A stretch of 6,518 nt of DNA, from the NCBI GenBank assembly GCA_028288905.1, contig JAQGHJ010000182.1, positions 1 through 6,518 on the forward strand. The letters are read 5' to 3'. The DNA is from Phycisphaerales bacterium. GTDB lineage: Bacteria > Planctomycetota > Phycisphaerae > Tepidisphaerales > Tepidisphaeraceae. A program made the translations under genes and the position numbers. Every line of letters begins with the position of its first letter. The first letter of the stretch is position 1. The notes under the pieces are model-generated. The model did no database searches and had not been told where the DNA came from. It saw only the letters and a program-made list of their open reading frames with translations. Positions 1-6,453 of the stretch are shown in pieces.

Positions 1-1516
1 CGACCGGCGGCGGGCCGGGGATGATCGTCACCCGGATCGACCCGTTGTTCCCGGCCGGCTTCTCGTCCTCGCAGTACAGCAGCAGTTCCCCCGCCTCCCG
101 GGCGACGACCGGCTCGGTCGGGACGACGTCGCCGGTCGCGGCGCCCACACGCCATTTCAGCGCCATCCACCCGCGCTGGTTCGGGTAACCGCGGTAGTCG
201 CAGGATTGGCCGGACTTCGTCCCGCCGCCCTGCCACCGGTCGCCCGGGTCCGGGATCAGCTCGACCTGTTGGCCGGCGGCCAGCATCAGCCCCGTGCGCA
301 TCGGGTTGGCCGTCGTGCTGGTGGCCCGGACGGCGACCTGGCCCCGCGGCGGGGCCTTGGCAGCCGGGGCTGCTGGCGACGACGGGGACGGTGCCGGCTT
401 GGCCGGGGCGTCCGTGGAACCGGCCGCCACGCCGCCGCCGATCGTCACGTCCGACCCGACCGGGGTCAGGTGGATCTCCCCGGCCCCCAGGTTCAGCCGG
501 GCGACGAAGTTCCGTTGGAACGTCCCGCCGAGCAGCAGCGGGGCGTTCTTCTGCGACTTCGACGACACCGAGCACACGACGTCGCGGACCGTGAACTGCC
601 CGACCCGGATCGTCCGGGCACGGACCAGCCGGCCCTCGACGGACGACCCGTCGGCGATCCGGTACTTCACGACCGGGTCGTCCGGACCGGGCACGATGCC
701 CGCCGCCTTGGCCGCGTCCGCCGACAGGCTCACGTCGCTCGCCCCGGAGTCCCAGATCATCGGGACCGGGGCCGCGTCGTTCAGCGACACCATCACGGTG
801 GCCGTGTTGCCCTCGACCCGGCACGGCACCGCCGCGGCCACCACCGCGTCCTTCATCCGGCGGACGCCAGGCAGTTCCTGCGTGAACCGGGCGGACGGCC
901 CGATCTTCAGCGGGGTCTTGGCGGCGGCGGACGCGGCCGCGGCGGCGGCAGTGACGGCAGGGTCGGCCGCCAGGGCCGCGTAACGCTCGACGGCCGCGTC
1001 CATCCGCGCGGCCAGGTCGGTCACCGCCCCGACGTAGTCGTCCGGCGGGGCCGGCAGGTCCCGCAGGGCCTTGTTCCGGCGGTCGACCTCCCGCTGGGCG
1101 TCGGCGGCCCGGAGCTGGGCCGTGTTCGTCCGGGCGACGATCTGGTTGTACGTGTTGGTCGCCGTCCCGCGGCGGGCGGCGGCCAGGTCGGCCAGCGCCG
1201 CCCGGTACTGCTCGTTCGCGTCGGTCAGGGCCCGGTCCGCCGACTTGACGTCCCGGTCGAGCTGCGCCCGTTTGGCCGCGTACGCGTCCTGGCGGGCCTT
1301 GGCTTGGCGGACGGCCTTGAGCGCGTCCGCCAGCGCCGCGTCGACGCCCAGGACATACGCGGGCCCGACCAGCGTGAGGCCGTTGGCCGCCAGCGCGTCG
1401 GCCGCGGCAGGCTTGGTGGCCGGGACGGCCGCGGCACCCCGCGCCGCCGCGGGGACGGCGGACAGCCACAACAGCGCGACGGAAGCCGCGCGGACGATCC
1501 ACTGTTTCCCCGTCAT
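1..1516 (-). CDS. Secreted retropepsin-like aspartic protease with coiled coil and C-terminal LecA-like (PA-IL) domain, 3' end outside window
   Basis: The reading frame is open for 505 codons from an ATG at 1516-1514 to the left edge, so the C-terminus is missing. GAGG lies 8 nt before the ATG. Residues 1-26 look like a Sec signal peptide: basic start (K4, R9), a hydrophobic stretch, then Ala-rich cleavage around VPAAA. Residues about 60-155 are Ala/Arg/Asp/Gln-rich, heptad-like and probably a coiled coil. An Ala run (190-199) follows. Residues about 226-352 match retropepsin-like proteases: the MIWDSGAS active-site motif with catalytic D256, and a PLLLGGTF stretch (326-333) like the usual hydrophobic-Gly motif near the domain end. 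One catalytic Asp per chain implies a working dimer. A Pro/Ala linker (about 367-391) leads to residues 391-499, which resemble the Pseudomonas galactose lectin LecA: YPNQ (444-447) against HPDQ, and D484 plus N490-N491 against its calcium ligands. Inferred role: an exported protease tethered to a glycan. Domain calls are by eye; the substrate is unknown. Confidence 0.85.
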   Translation of the reverse strand, partial: MTGKQWIVRAASVALLWLSAVPAAARGAAAVPATKPAAADALAANGLTLVGPAYVLGVDAALADALKAVRQAKARQDAYAAKRAQLDRDVKSADRALTDANEQYRAALADLAAARRGTATNTYNQIVARTNTAQLRAADAQREVDRRNKALRDLPAPPDDYVGAVTDLAARMDAAVERYAALAADPAVTAAAAAASAAAKTPLKIGPSARFTQELPGVRRMKDAVVAAAVPCRVEGNTATVMVSLNDAAPVPMIWDSGASDVSLSADAAKAAGIVPGPDDPVVKYRIADGSSVEGRLVRARTIRVGQFTVRDVVCSVSSKSQKNAPLLLGGTFQRNFVARLNLGAGEIHLTPVGSDVTIGGGVAAGSTDAPAKPAPSPSSPAAPAAKAPPRGQVAVRATSTTANPMRTGLMLAAGQQVELIPDPGDRWQGGGTKSGQSCDYRGYPNQRGWMALKWRVGAATGDVVPTEPVVAREAGELLLYCEDEKPAGNNGSIRVTIIPGPPPV

Positions 1517-1567
1517 CGGCGGAGCCTCGGCAAGCGCGGGATCAGGTTCGGTCGGTCGAGCGTGGCC

Positions 1568-1598
1568 GGCGGTGCCCCCGGACCCCCGGGGCACCGCC
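1568..1598. repeat. Perfect 11-bp inverted repeat with 9-nt spacer in the divergent intergenic region
   Basis: The left arm GGCGGTGCCCC (1568-1578) is an exact reverse complement of the right arm GGGGCACCGCC (1588-1598), separated by 9 nt (1579-1587). It lies 52 nt upstream of the protease ATG and 125 nt upstream of the guaA ATG. No T-run follows on either strand, so an intrinsic terminator is unlikely. It could be an operator for a dimeric regulator or a stable hairpin in the 5' leader of the protease mRNA. Chance is less likely than usual at this arm length, although GC richness raises the background. Confidence 0.5.
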
Positions 1599-1600
1599 AG

Positions 1601-1606
1601 ATTCTA
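1601..1606 (-). promoter_or_regulatory. Possible -10 element for the protease gene
   Basis: Read on the minus strand this is TAGAAT, five of six matches to the TATAAT consensus, and it sits in one of the few AT-rich spots of the divergent intergenic region. No convincing -35 hexamer lies 16-18 nt upstream. It would start transcription close to position 1594, about 78 nt before the protease ATG and inside the right arm of the neighbouring inverted repeat. It is weak evidence and could be chance. Confidence 0.25.
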
Positions 1607-1687
1607 ACAACGGCCGCCGACGGCCACCACTTCGGGCCGGCTCCGCGGCTGCGTCGCTTCCCCCGCCGCCTCCCCCGCCGTCAGGCT

Positions 1688-1716
1688 TTGATCTTGCCGG
1701 CTTGTTCCTTTATGAC
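1688..1716 (+). promoter_or_regulatory. Putative guaA promoter giving a leaderless mRNA
   Basis: TTGATC at 1688-1693 and TATGAC at 1711-1716 are separated by exactly 17 nt; each matches the sigma-70 consensus at four of six bases. Six bases (1717-1722) separate the -10 element from ATG at 1723, so the expected start of transcription is the A of the start codon. No Shine-Dalgarno sequence precedes the ATG, which agrees with leaderless translation. The match is moderate, so this remains a prediction. Confidence 0.45.
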
Positions 1717-1722
1717 ATTCCG

Positions 1723-3267
1723 ATGCAGCGAGATGAGGTCATCCCGATCCTGGACTTCGGGTCCCAGTACGCCCAGCTGATCGCCCGGCGGGTCCGTGAG
1801 AAGGGCGTGTACTCGGAACTGGTCCGCCCGGACATCTCGGCCGACGACCTGCGCAAGCTCAATCCAGTCGGCATCATTTTGTCCGGCGGGCCGAGCAGCG
1901 TGTACGAGCCGAACGCCCCCCGCTGCGACCCGAAGCTGTTCGACCTGGGCGTGCCCGTATTGGGGATCTGCTACGGGATGCAGATCGGCGCGCAGATCCT
2001 GGGCGGCGAGGTCCACCCGGCCAAGGCCCGGGAGTACGGGCGGGCCAAGCTGAAGGTGACGAGCGACGACCCGCTCGTCCGCGGGCTGCCGCAGGACACG
2101 ACCGTGTGGATGAGCCACGGCGACCAGGTGAAGGACCTGCCGCCGGAGTTCATCGCGCTCGCCACCACCCCGACCTGCCCGTACGCCGCCGCCCGGCACG
2201 CGACCCGCCCGTTCTACGGCGTGCAGTTCCACCCCGAGGTCACGCACACGCCCCGCGGCGACCAGGTGTTCGCCAACTTCCTGTACGAGATCTGCCGGGC
2301 CCGCGGCAACTGGACGATGGGGAACTTCGTGGAGGAGGCCGTCGGCCGCATCCGCCGGCAGGTCGGGACGAAGAAGGTGATCTGCGGCCTGAGCGGCGGC
2401 GTCGACTCGTCGGTGACGGCCGCCCTGCTGCAGAAGGCGATCGGGGAACAACTCGTCTGCATCTTCGTCGACAACGGGCTGCTGCGCAAGAACGAGCGGG
2501 AGCTGGTCGAGCGGACGTTCCGGGACCACTTCCACATCAACCTCATCACGTCCGACGCGACCGACCCGTTCCTGACGGAACTGAAGGGCGTCACCGACCC
2601 GCAGCAGAAGCGGAAGGTGATCGGCCGGGAGTTCATCGAGGCGTTCAAGCGGGAGGCGGCGAAGATCGACGGGGCTGCGTTTTTGGCCCAGGGGACGCTG
2701 TACCCGGACGTGATCGAGTCCGGGCACGGGTACGCCGGGACGGCGGCCAACATCAAGCTGCACCACAACGTCGGCGGGCTGCCGGAGGAACTCGGGTTCG
2801 AGCTCGTCGAGCCGCTGCGGGAGCTGTTCAAGGACGAGGTGCGGAAGGTCGGCGAGGTGCTCGGCCTGCCGGAGAACCTCGTCTGGCGGCACCCGTTCCC
2901 CGGCCCCGGCTTGGCGGTGCGCGTCATCGGCGAGGTGACCCCCGAGCGGCTGCGCGTGCTCCGGGACGCCGACGAGATCGTGCTGGAGGAGCTCGTGGCG
3001 AACGGGCTGTACCGCAAGACGAGCCAGGTGTTCGCGGCCCTGCTGCCGATCGGGACGGTCGGGGTGATGGGCGACGCCCGGAGCTACGACAGCGTGGTGG
3101 CGATCCGGGCGGTCGAGAGCCAGGACTTCATGACGGCCGACTGGGCCCGCATCCCGTTCGACGTGCTGGCGACGATGAGCAACCGGATCATCAACGAGGT
3201 GCGGGGCGTGAACCGGGTGGTGTACGACATCAGCTCCAAGCCGCCGGCGACGATCGAGTGGGAATAA
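1723..3267 (+). CDS. guaA: GMP synthase (glutamine-hydrolysing)
   Basis: This cytosolic enzyme makes GMP from XMP, ATP and glutamine, the last step of guanine nucleotide synthesis. The 514-residue protein is complete (Escherichia coli GuaA has 525). Residues 1 to about 190 form the class I glutamine amidotransferase domain: ILDFGSQY at the start, nucleophile C83 in GICYGMQ, and H170 and E172 in QFHPE complete the triad. The ATP-pyrophosphatase domain follows, with the PP-loop SGGVDSS at 224-230 for ATP binding. The last ~120 residues are the GMP synthase dimerisation and XMP-binding domain, with [11 protein letters not shown] and the canonical C-terminus [10 protein letters not shown]. The ATG at 1723 is chosen over an in-frame TTG at 1702 because family members begin just before the ILDFGSQY motif and because a promoter-like sequence overlaps the TTG version. 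All catalytic residues I looked for are present, so it should be active. It is divergent from the protease gene upstream. Confidence 0.98.
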   Translation: MQRDEVIPILDFGSQYAQLIARRVREKGVYSELVRPDISADDLRKLNPVGIILSGGPSSVYEPNAPRCDPKLFDLGVPVLGICYGMQIGAQILGGEVHPAKAREYGRAKLKVTSDDPLVRGLPQDTTVWMSHGDQVKDLPPEFIALATTPTCPYAAARHATRPFYGVQFHPEVTHTPRGDQVFANFLYEICRARGNWTMGNFVEEAVGRIRRQVGTKKVICGLSGGVDSSVTAALLQKAIGEQLVCIFVDNGLLRKNERELVERTFRDHFHINLITSDATDPFLTELKGVTDPQQKRKVIGREFIEAFKREAAKIDGAAFLAQGTLYPDVIESGHGYAGTAANIKLHHNVGGLPEELGFELVEPLRELFKDEVRKVGEVLGLPENLVWRHPFPGPGLAVRVIGEVTPERLRVLRDADEIVLEELVANGLYRKTSQVFAALLPIGTVGVMGDARSYDSVVAIRAVESQDFMTADWARIPFDVLATMSNRIINEVRGVNRVVYDISSKPPATIEWE

Positions 3268-3348
3268 TTCGGATCGGACTACGGTACCCAGGGGTGACGA
3301 GCGAGAGTCCTGCCCGGTGATCCGTGTGTGCGTCATCCCGGAGTGAGC

Positions 3349-3753
3349 ATGCTCGATCACGTCTTCTTGTCCGCAAGCGACCTCGCACGGTCGGTCACTT
3401 TTTACGAGAAGGCGTTGGCGCCGCTCGGGATCGCGCATTACGTCGATTACGACGGCAAGGACGGTCCGCCGGGCCACCCCGACTTGAAGGGGTTCGGCCG
3501 CGAAAAGCGCGCGTTCTTCTGGCTCAAGCAGGGTCACGCTGATCCGCGGAGCGTGCACGTCGGGTTCGTCGCCAGCAACGCCGAGGAGGTCAACGCATTC
3601 TACGAAGCCGCGATCGCGGCGGGTGCCAGGGACAACGGCAGACCCGCCGCCCGCACCTATTACGATCCTCGCTACTACGCCGCGAACGTCCTGGACCCGG
3701 ACGGATACAGCATCGAGGTCGTCTTCAAGAAGTGGCAGCATCCGCCGCCGTGA
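3349..3753 (+). CDS. VOC superfamily (glyoxalase/bleomycin-resistance fold) protein
   Basis: The 134-residue protein has the vicinal oxygen chelate layout of two beta-alpha-beta-beta-beta modules. It opens with MLDHVFLSASDLARSVTFYE, where H4 sits at the usual first metal-ligand position and the 'S-F-Y' helix follows. H70 (in SVHVGF) and E123 (in YSIEVVF, after the typical DPDGY turn) occupy the other expected ligand positions. These proteins bind a divalent metal and act as lyases, isomerases, dioxygenases or drug-binding proteins; the substrate cannot be told from sequence. ATG at 3349 is preferred over an in-frame GTG at 3328 because GGAG (3340-3343) lies 5 nt before it and the fold begins at residue 2. 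It starts 81 bp after guaA on the same strand, so cotranscription is possible but unproven. Its codon use is slightly less GC-biased than that of guaA. No signal peptide; likely cytosolic. Confidence 0.9.
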   Translation: MLDHVFLSASDLARSVTFYEKALAPLGIAHYVDYDGKDGPPGHPDLKGFGREKRAFFWLKQGHADPRSVHVGFVASNAEEVNAFYEAAIAAGARDNGRPAARTYYDPRYYAANVLDPDGYSIEVVFKKWQHPPP

Positions 3754-3820
3754 TTGGCCCGGCCGACTTCTCGCCATGCCAGCTCGAGCGCGCGCCGGTG
3801 CGTGCGCGATGGAGCCGGCA

Positions 3821-3848
3821 GCCGCTCGCGAGAACCCCTGCGAGCGGC
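3821..3848 (+). terminator. GC-rich hairpin downstream of the VOC gene, possible terminator
   Basis: GCCGCTCGC (3821-3829) pairs perfectly with GCGAGCGGC (3840-3848) around a 10-nt loop, 67 nt after the VOC stop codon. There is no U-tract after the stem, so it is not a standard intrinsic terminator. It might slow polymerase or serve as a binding site; the assignment rests on position only. Confidence 0.25.
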
Positions 3849-4105
3849 GAACTGGCCGAGAGCGGCAGTTGACCCGTACGGTACGCTGCTCGTCGCCCCG
3901 CTTCGATTTTTCCGGGGGGCACGAGTCGGACGGGCCGCGCACCCGACCGCCGGCCACGGCGAGGGTCGCCCCCCGTCTCCGGTAACGTAGATCGTCCCTC
4001 CGTTCGCGGGCAGCGGGCCTCGTGCATTCGGACGGCTCCTCAAACACCAACCGGGCTGCGGGGGCCGGCTCCTACGACAAGTCCGCAGCACCCAACTTAA
4101 TCCTG

Positions 4106-4132
4106 TATGATCCGGACGCCGATGCCGTCCGG
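4106..4132 (+). promoter_or_regulatory. TATGAT -10-like hexamer followed by a 7-bp inverted repeat
   Basis: TATGAT at 4106-4111 matches five of six bases of the -10 consensus. It is followed at once by CCGGACG (4112-4118) and its exact reverse complement CGTCCGG (4126-4132) with a 7-nt spacer. The predicted transcription start falls inside the first arm, an arrangement that could let a bound repressor block initiation. No good -35 is present at 16-18 nt. If real, it would drive the DUF305/propeller operon with a leader of about 300 nt that crosses the enzyme remnant. Confidence is low. Confidence 0.25.
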
Positions 4133-4223
4133 CTCGATGCCGCCGCCCCGTCACGCGGCACCGCGCGTGTCCGACCGCGACAACGCTTGCTCGTCGAGAA
4201 TTCCGGCCTCGCCGCCTCCGCCG

Positions 4224-4379
4224 CTCGTTGACACGGGCACGGCCGACGCGGCGACCTTCGGTCGCCCGTTCGTCGCCAATTCTGACCTGCCGTGCCGCTT
4301 AGGCGAGTACCAGCCGCTGGGCGAAGACCAGAAGGCGACCGGGTACAGGCAGGGCGCCGACGGCTACTTCGATGACGTC
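4224..4379 (+). pseudogene. Remnant of the C-terminus of an Old Yellow Enzyme family (NADH:flavin oxidoreductase, NemA-like) gene
   Basis: One plus-strand frame here reads TADAATFGRPFVANSDLPCR and then PLGEDQKATGY and GADGYFDD. This follows the end of alkene reductases of the NemA/OYE type, where a Gly-Arg-x-(F/W)-(I/L)-A-N-P-D-L segment contacting FMN phosphate is followed by 'L-N' and 'YGGGAEGYTDYP' near the C-terminus. Order and spacing of both blocks match. The flavin barrel that should precede it (about 300 residues) is absent, there is no start, and no stop occurs at the expected end, about six residues after the last block. It therefore appears to be a truncated, decaying fragment. It ends about 40 bp before the DUF305 start and lies in a different frame from that gene. 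The family assignment is from remembered consensus, not from a search. Confidence 0.6.
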
Positions 4380-4422
4380 GCCGCGCCGTGTCGGGCCGAA
4401 CAGCTCCTTGACGAAGGCGACC

Positions 4423-4860
4423 ATGCCAAAATTTCACCGCGTCCGTTTCATCTTGGTCGGCGTCGTGGGCGTGGGCTTGGGAACGACCCTGCCCGGCGCT
4501 CCCGACACCGCTGCGGCGGACGAAAAGCCGTTCCTCGACGAGAACGCGGCCGCGATGGGCAAGATGATGGCCGACATGGACCTGAAGCCCACGGGGGACG
4601 TGGACCACGACTTCGTCGGGATGATGGTGCCGCACCACCAGGGCGCGATCGACATGGCCCGGGCCGTCCTGAGGTACGGCAGGAACGAGCAGCTCAGGCG
4701 CCTCGCCCAGGAGATCATCGTCACGCAGCAGCAGGAGATCGCGGCCATGCGTTTGGCGGTGGGCCAGCCGCTGCCGCCGTCCAAGCCGTCGCCGACGACC
4801 ACGCCGGCCGCTGCCGCCGACCCGACGGGCGGCATGCCGATGCACCGTCACGCCCGCTAA
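4423..4860 (+). CDS. Secreted DUF305 family protein
   Basis: The 145-residue protein begins with a Sec signal peptide: MPKFHRVR, a hydrophobic stretch (ILVGVVGVGLG) and a likely cleavage near TAAADE (about 30-33). Residues about 38-110 match DUF305 (ferritin-like helical bundle): M-x-x-M-M before GDVDHDF, then MMVPHHQGAIDMA with H71 and H72, and LAQEIIVTQQQEIAAM. Family members are periplasmic or secreted; some, such as cyanobacterial CopM, bind copper, with His and Met as ligands. The tail GGMPMHRHAR adds two Met and two His, consistent with metal binding. ATG 4423 is chosen over ATG 4372 because GAAGG lies 5 nt upstream and the signal peptide starts there. The stop is 17 bp before the beta-propeller gene, so the two are surely cotranscribed. 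A role in copper handling is inferred from family members only. Confidence 0.92.
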   Translation: MPKFHRVRFILVGVVGVGLGTTLPGAPDTAAADEKPFLDENAAAMGKMMADMDLKPTGDVDHDFVGMMVPHHQGAIDMARAVLRYGRNEQLRRLAQEIIVTQQQEIAAMRLAVGQPLPPSKPSPTTTPAAAADPTGGMPMHRHAR

Positions 4861-4877
4861 AGCCAAAGGACACGCAC

Positions 4878-6329
4878 GTGCGCCCATCGTTCAACCGCTT
4901 GTTCGTGATCTGGTGTTGCGCGGCCTTCGTCCGGGCCGCGCAGGCCGGCCAGGCGCCTGGCAAGGCCGGCGAGGCCGACGTGCCGGTGTCCCACCGCGAC
5001 CGCGTTTATGCCGCCGAGCAGTTCTCTAACACCGTGAGCGTGGTCGATCCGGCCGACAACAAGCTTCTCGGCCTGATTCGCCTGGGTGACCCGCAGCCGG
5101 CGAACTTCAGCCCGCTCTACCGCGGCCAAGCGTTAGTGCACGGCATGGGCTTCTCGCCGAATCACAAGACGCTTTGCGTCGTCTCGATCGGCAGCAATGG
5201 CGTCACGTTCATCGACACGGCCACCAATTCGGTCAAGCGCACGACGTACGTGGGCCGCAGCCCGCACGAAGCCTTCTTTACGCCCGACGGCAAGGAAGTC
5301 TGGGTCACCGTGCGGGGCGAAGACTACGTGAGCGTTTTGGACGGCAAAACGTACGAGGAAAAGACGCGGATCCGGGTGCCGGCCGGCCCGGGCATGACGA
5401 TTTTTTCGCCCGACGGCACGTACGGCTACGTCTGCTCCTCGTTCAACTCGGAGACGGTGGTCATCACGACCGCCGACCACAAGATTGTCGGCCGGGTGAA
5501 GCAGCCGAGCCCGTTCAGCCCGAACATCGCCGCCACGCCCGACGGGAGGCAGGTCTGGTTCACGCTCAAGGACGTCGGCAGGACCGTGGCGTTCAACGCC
5601 CGGCCGCCGTTCGAGGTGCTCAAGGTGCTCGACACGGGGCCGATCACCAACCACGTCAATTTCGCAAGAACGAAAGACGGTACGTCCGCCTACGTGACGG
5701 TCGGGGGGCTGAACCAGGTGCAGGTGTTCCGCACCGACACGTTCGAGAAGACCGCGACGATCCCCGTCGGCAAGCTGCCGCACGGCGTCTGGCCGAGCGG
5801 GGACGGCAGCCGCGTGTACGTCGGCCTGGAGAACGGCGACGGCCTGACGGCGGTCGACACGAGGACCAACACGGTGGTCGCGACGGTGCCGATCGGACAA
5901 GCCCCGCAGGCGCTGGTCTACGTGTCCGACGCCGTGCCCGACGGCGACGGCCTCGCGAACCTAGCGCCGCTCGGCGTCGCCGGGCAGGCCACCCACTTGT
6001 CGTTGGGGGCAAGGTCCGACCCCGCCGGCAGCCCGACCAGCGTCACGCTCTTCGACCAAGGGCTGGTGCAGGTGGTGCAGGCGTCGGTGACGGGGCTGGA
6101 CGCGAAGACGCCGTACGTGCTCGGCCTGTCGCAGAGGCGCGACGGCAGCGGCCCGCTTCAGCCGCTGCAAGCGTTCACCACCAACCCGGCCGGCGCGGCC
6201 GTCGTGAACGCGATCGGCCCGATCCGCCAACTCGTCAAGGCGGACGCTCCGGCCGACGTGCGATACCTCGTGATCGCCCGCGGGACCGCCGATCGGCCGG
6301 GTGACGTGATCCAGATTCAGAGGCCGTAG
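4878..6329 (+). CDS. Secreted seven-bladed YVTN/YncE-type beta-propeller protein with C-terminal beta domain
   Basis: The 483-residue protein starts at GTG 4878; AGGA (4867-4870) lies 7 nt upstream. Residues 1-23 are a signal peptide (LFVIWCCAAFV core, cleavage near AQA-GQ). From about 42 to 350 there are seven repeats of the YVTN propeller type, each with a strand like RVYAAEQFSNTVSVVD, a 'T-N-x-V' turn and a 'SPDG' loop: they open near RVYAAEQ, TLCVVSI, EVWVTVR, YGYVCSS, QVWFTLK, SAYVTVG and RVYVGLE. Seven repeats fit one closed propeller. Residues about 355-483 form a separate region rich in predicted strands (VTLFDQGLVQVVQASVTGLD, FTTNPAG), which I cannot assign. Such propellers bind ligands or partner proteins in the periplasm, or act as scaffolds; no catalytic motif was seen. 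It is the second gene of an operon with the DUF305 gene, suggesting both work outside the cytoplasm, perhaps on a metal or redox protein. An ATG in frame was not found near the signal peptide, so GTG is the best start. Confidence 0.92.
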   Translation: MRPSFNRLFVIWCCAAFVRAAQAGQAPGKAGEADVPVSHRDRVYAAEQFSNTVSVVDPADNKLLGLIRLGDPQPANFSPLYRGQALVHGMGFSPNHKTLCVVSIGSNGVTFIDTATNSVKRTTYVGRSPHEAFFTPDGKEVWVTVRGEDYVSVLDGKTYEEKTRIRVPAGPGMTIFSPDGTYGYVCSSFNSETVVITTADHKIVGRVKQPSPFSPNIAATPDGRQVWFTLKDVGRTVAFNARPPFEVLKVLDTGPITNHVNFARTKDGTSAYVTVGGLNQVQVFRTDTFEKTATIPVGKLPHGVWPSGDGSRVYVGLENGDGLTAVDTRTNTVVATVPIGQAPQALVYVSDAVPDGDGLANLAPLGVAGQATHLSLGARSDPAGSPTSVTLFDQGLVQVVQASVTGLDAKTPYVLGLSQRRDGSGPLQPLQAFTTNPAGAAVVNAIGPIRQLVKADAPADVRYLVIARGTADRPGDVIQIQRP

Positions 6330-6353
6330 CCGCTCCGTTCGGCCTTAGGTCTG

Positions 6354-6380
6354 GCCGGCACGGGGGCAGCCGCTGCCGGC
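6354..6380. terminator. GC hairpin between convergent genes, possible terminator
   Basis: GCCGGCA (6354-6360) pairs with TGCCGGC (6374-6380); a competing inner stem GGCAG (6365-6369) pairs with CTGCC (6373-6377) around a 3-nt loop. It begins 25 nt after the propeller stop codon and lies between that gene and a probable gene end on the other strand, a normal place for a two-way terminator. No T-tract is present on either side, so the call is tentative. Confidence 0.3.
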
Positions 6381-6453
6381 TCGAATGACCGGCGACCGAA
6401 CCGTGGTTCCCAAAAGGCGGGCGTGGTCCGGCCGACTTCGCGCGACGGCTCGT

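Larger units (their letters stand above)
3754..4223. other. 470-bp intergenic stretch without a convincing gene
   Basis: Short open frames exist here on both strands, but their translations are low-complexity and rich in Arg, Pro and Ala, as expected of non-coding GC-rich DNA read in any frame. None shows a recognisable motif or a good start signal. The content I can point to is the hairpin at 3821-3848 and a TATGAT hexamer with an adjoining inverted repeat at 4106-4132. The stretch joins the enzyme remnant that begins at about 4224 and may include more decayed sequence that is no longer recognisable. Confidence 0.6.

Noticed and set aside
206..1780. A 524-codon plus-strand open frame opposite the protease gene
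   Set aside because: The minus-strand frame has a signal peptide, a DSGAS motif and a lectin-like domain, while the plus-strand translation is low-complexity Arg/Gly/Pro-rich and continues into guaA in the wrong frame.
2106..3320. A 404-codon plus-strand open frame inside guaA
   Set aside because: It is a +1-type shadow of guaA with an Arg/Gly/Ala-rich translation and no motif.
3868..3890. TTGACC near 3868 as a -35 element for a promoter in the gene-poor stretch
   Set aside because: No -10-like hexamer lies 16-18 nt downstream; the sequence there is GC-rich.
1681..4050. A 789-codon open frame on the minus strand, antisense to guaA and the VOC gene
   Set aside because: It mirrors the codons of guaA, whose third positions are almost always G or C, which removes stops on the opposite strand. 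The translation has no recognisable domain and is dominated by Arg, Val, Asp and Pro patterns typical of a shadow frame.
5133..5900. A 255-codon minus-strand open frame opposite the propeller gene
   Set aside because: The translation is Arg/Asp/Val/His-rich without domain features, while the plus-strand frame shows seven regular blades.
4107..6329. One 740-codon plus-strand frame joining the enzyme remnant to the beta-propeller
   Set aside because: The stretch 4423-4860 in this frame is the shadow of the DUF305 gene, and the propeller has its own ribosome binding site and signal peptide at 4878. A real fusion of these parts is therefore unlikely, although the frame is open throughout.
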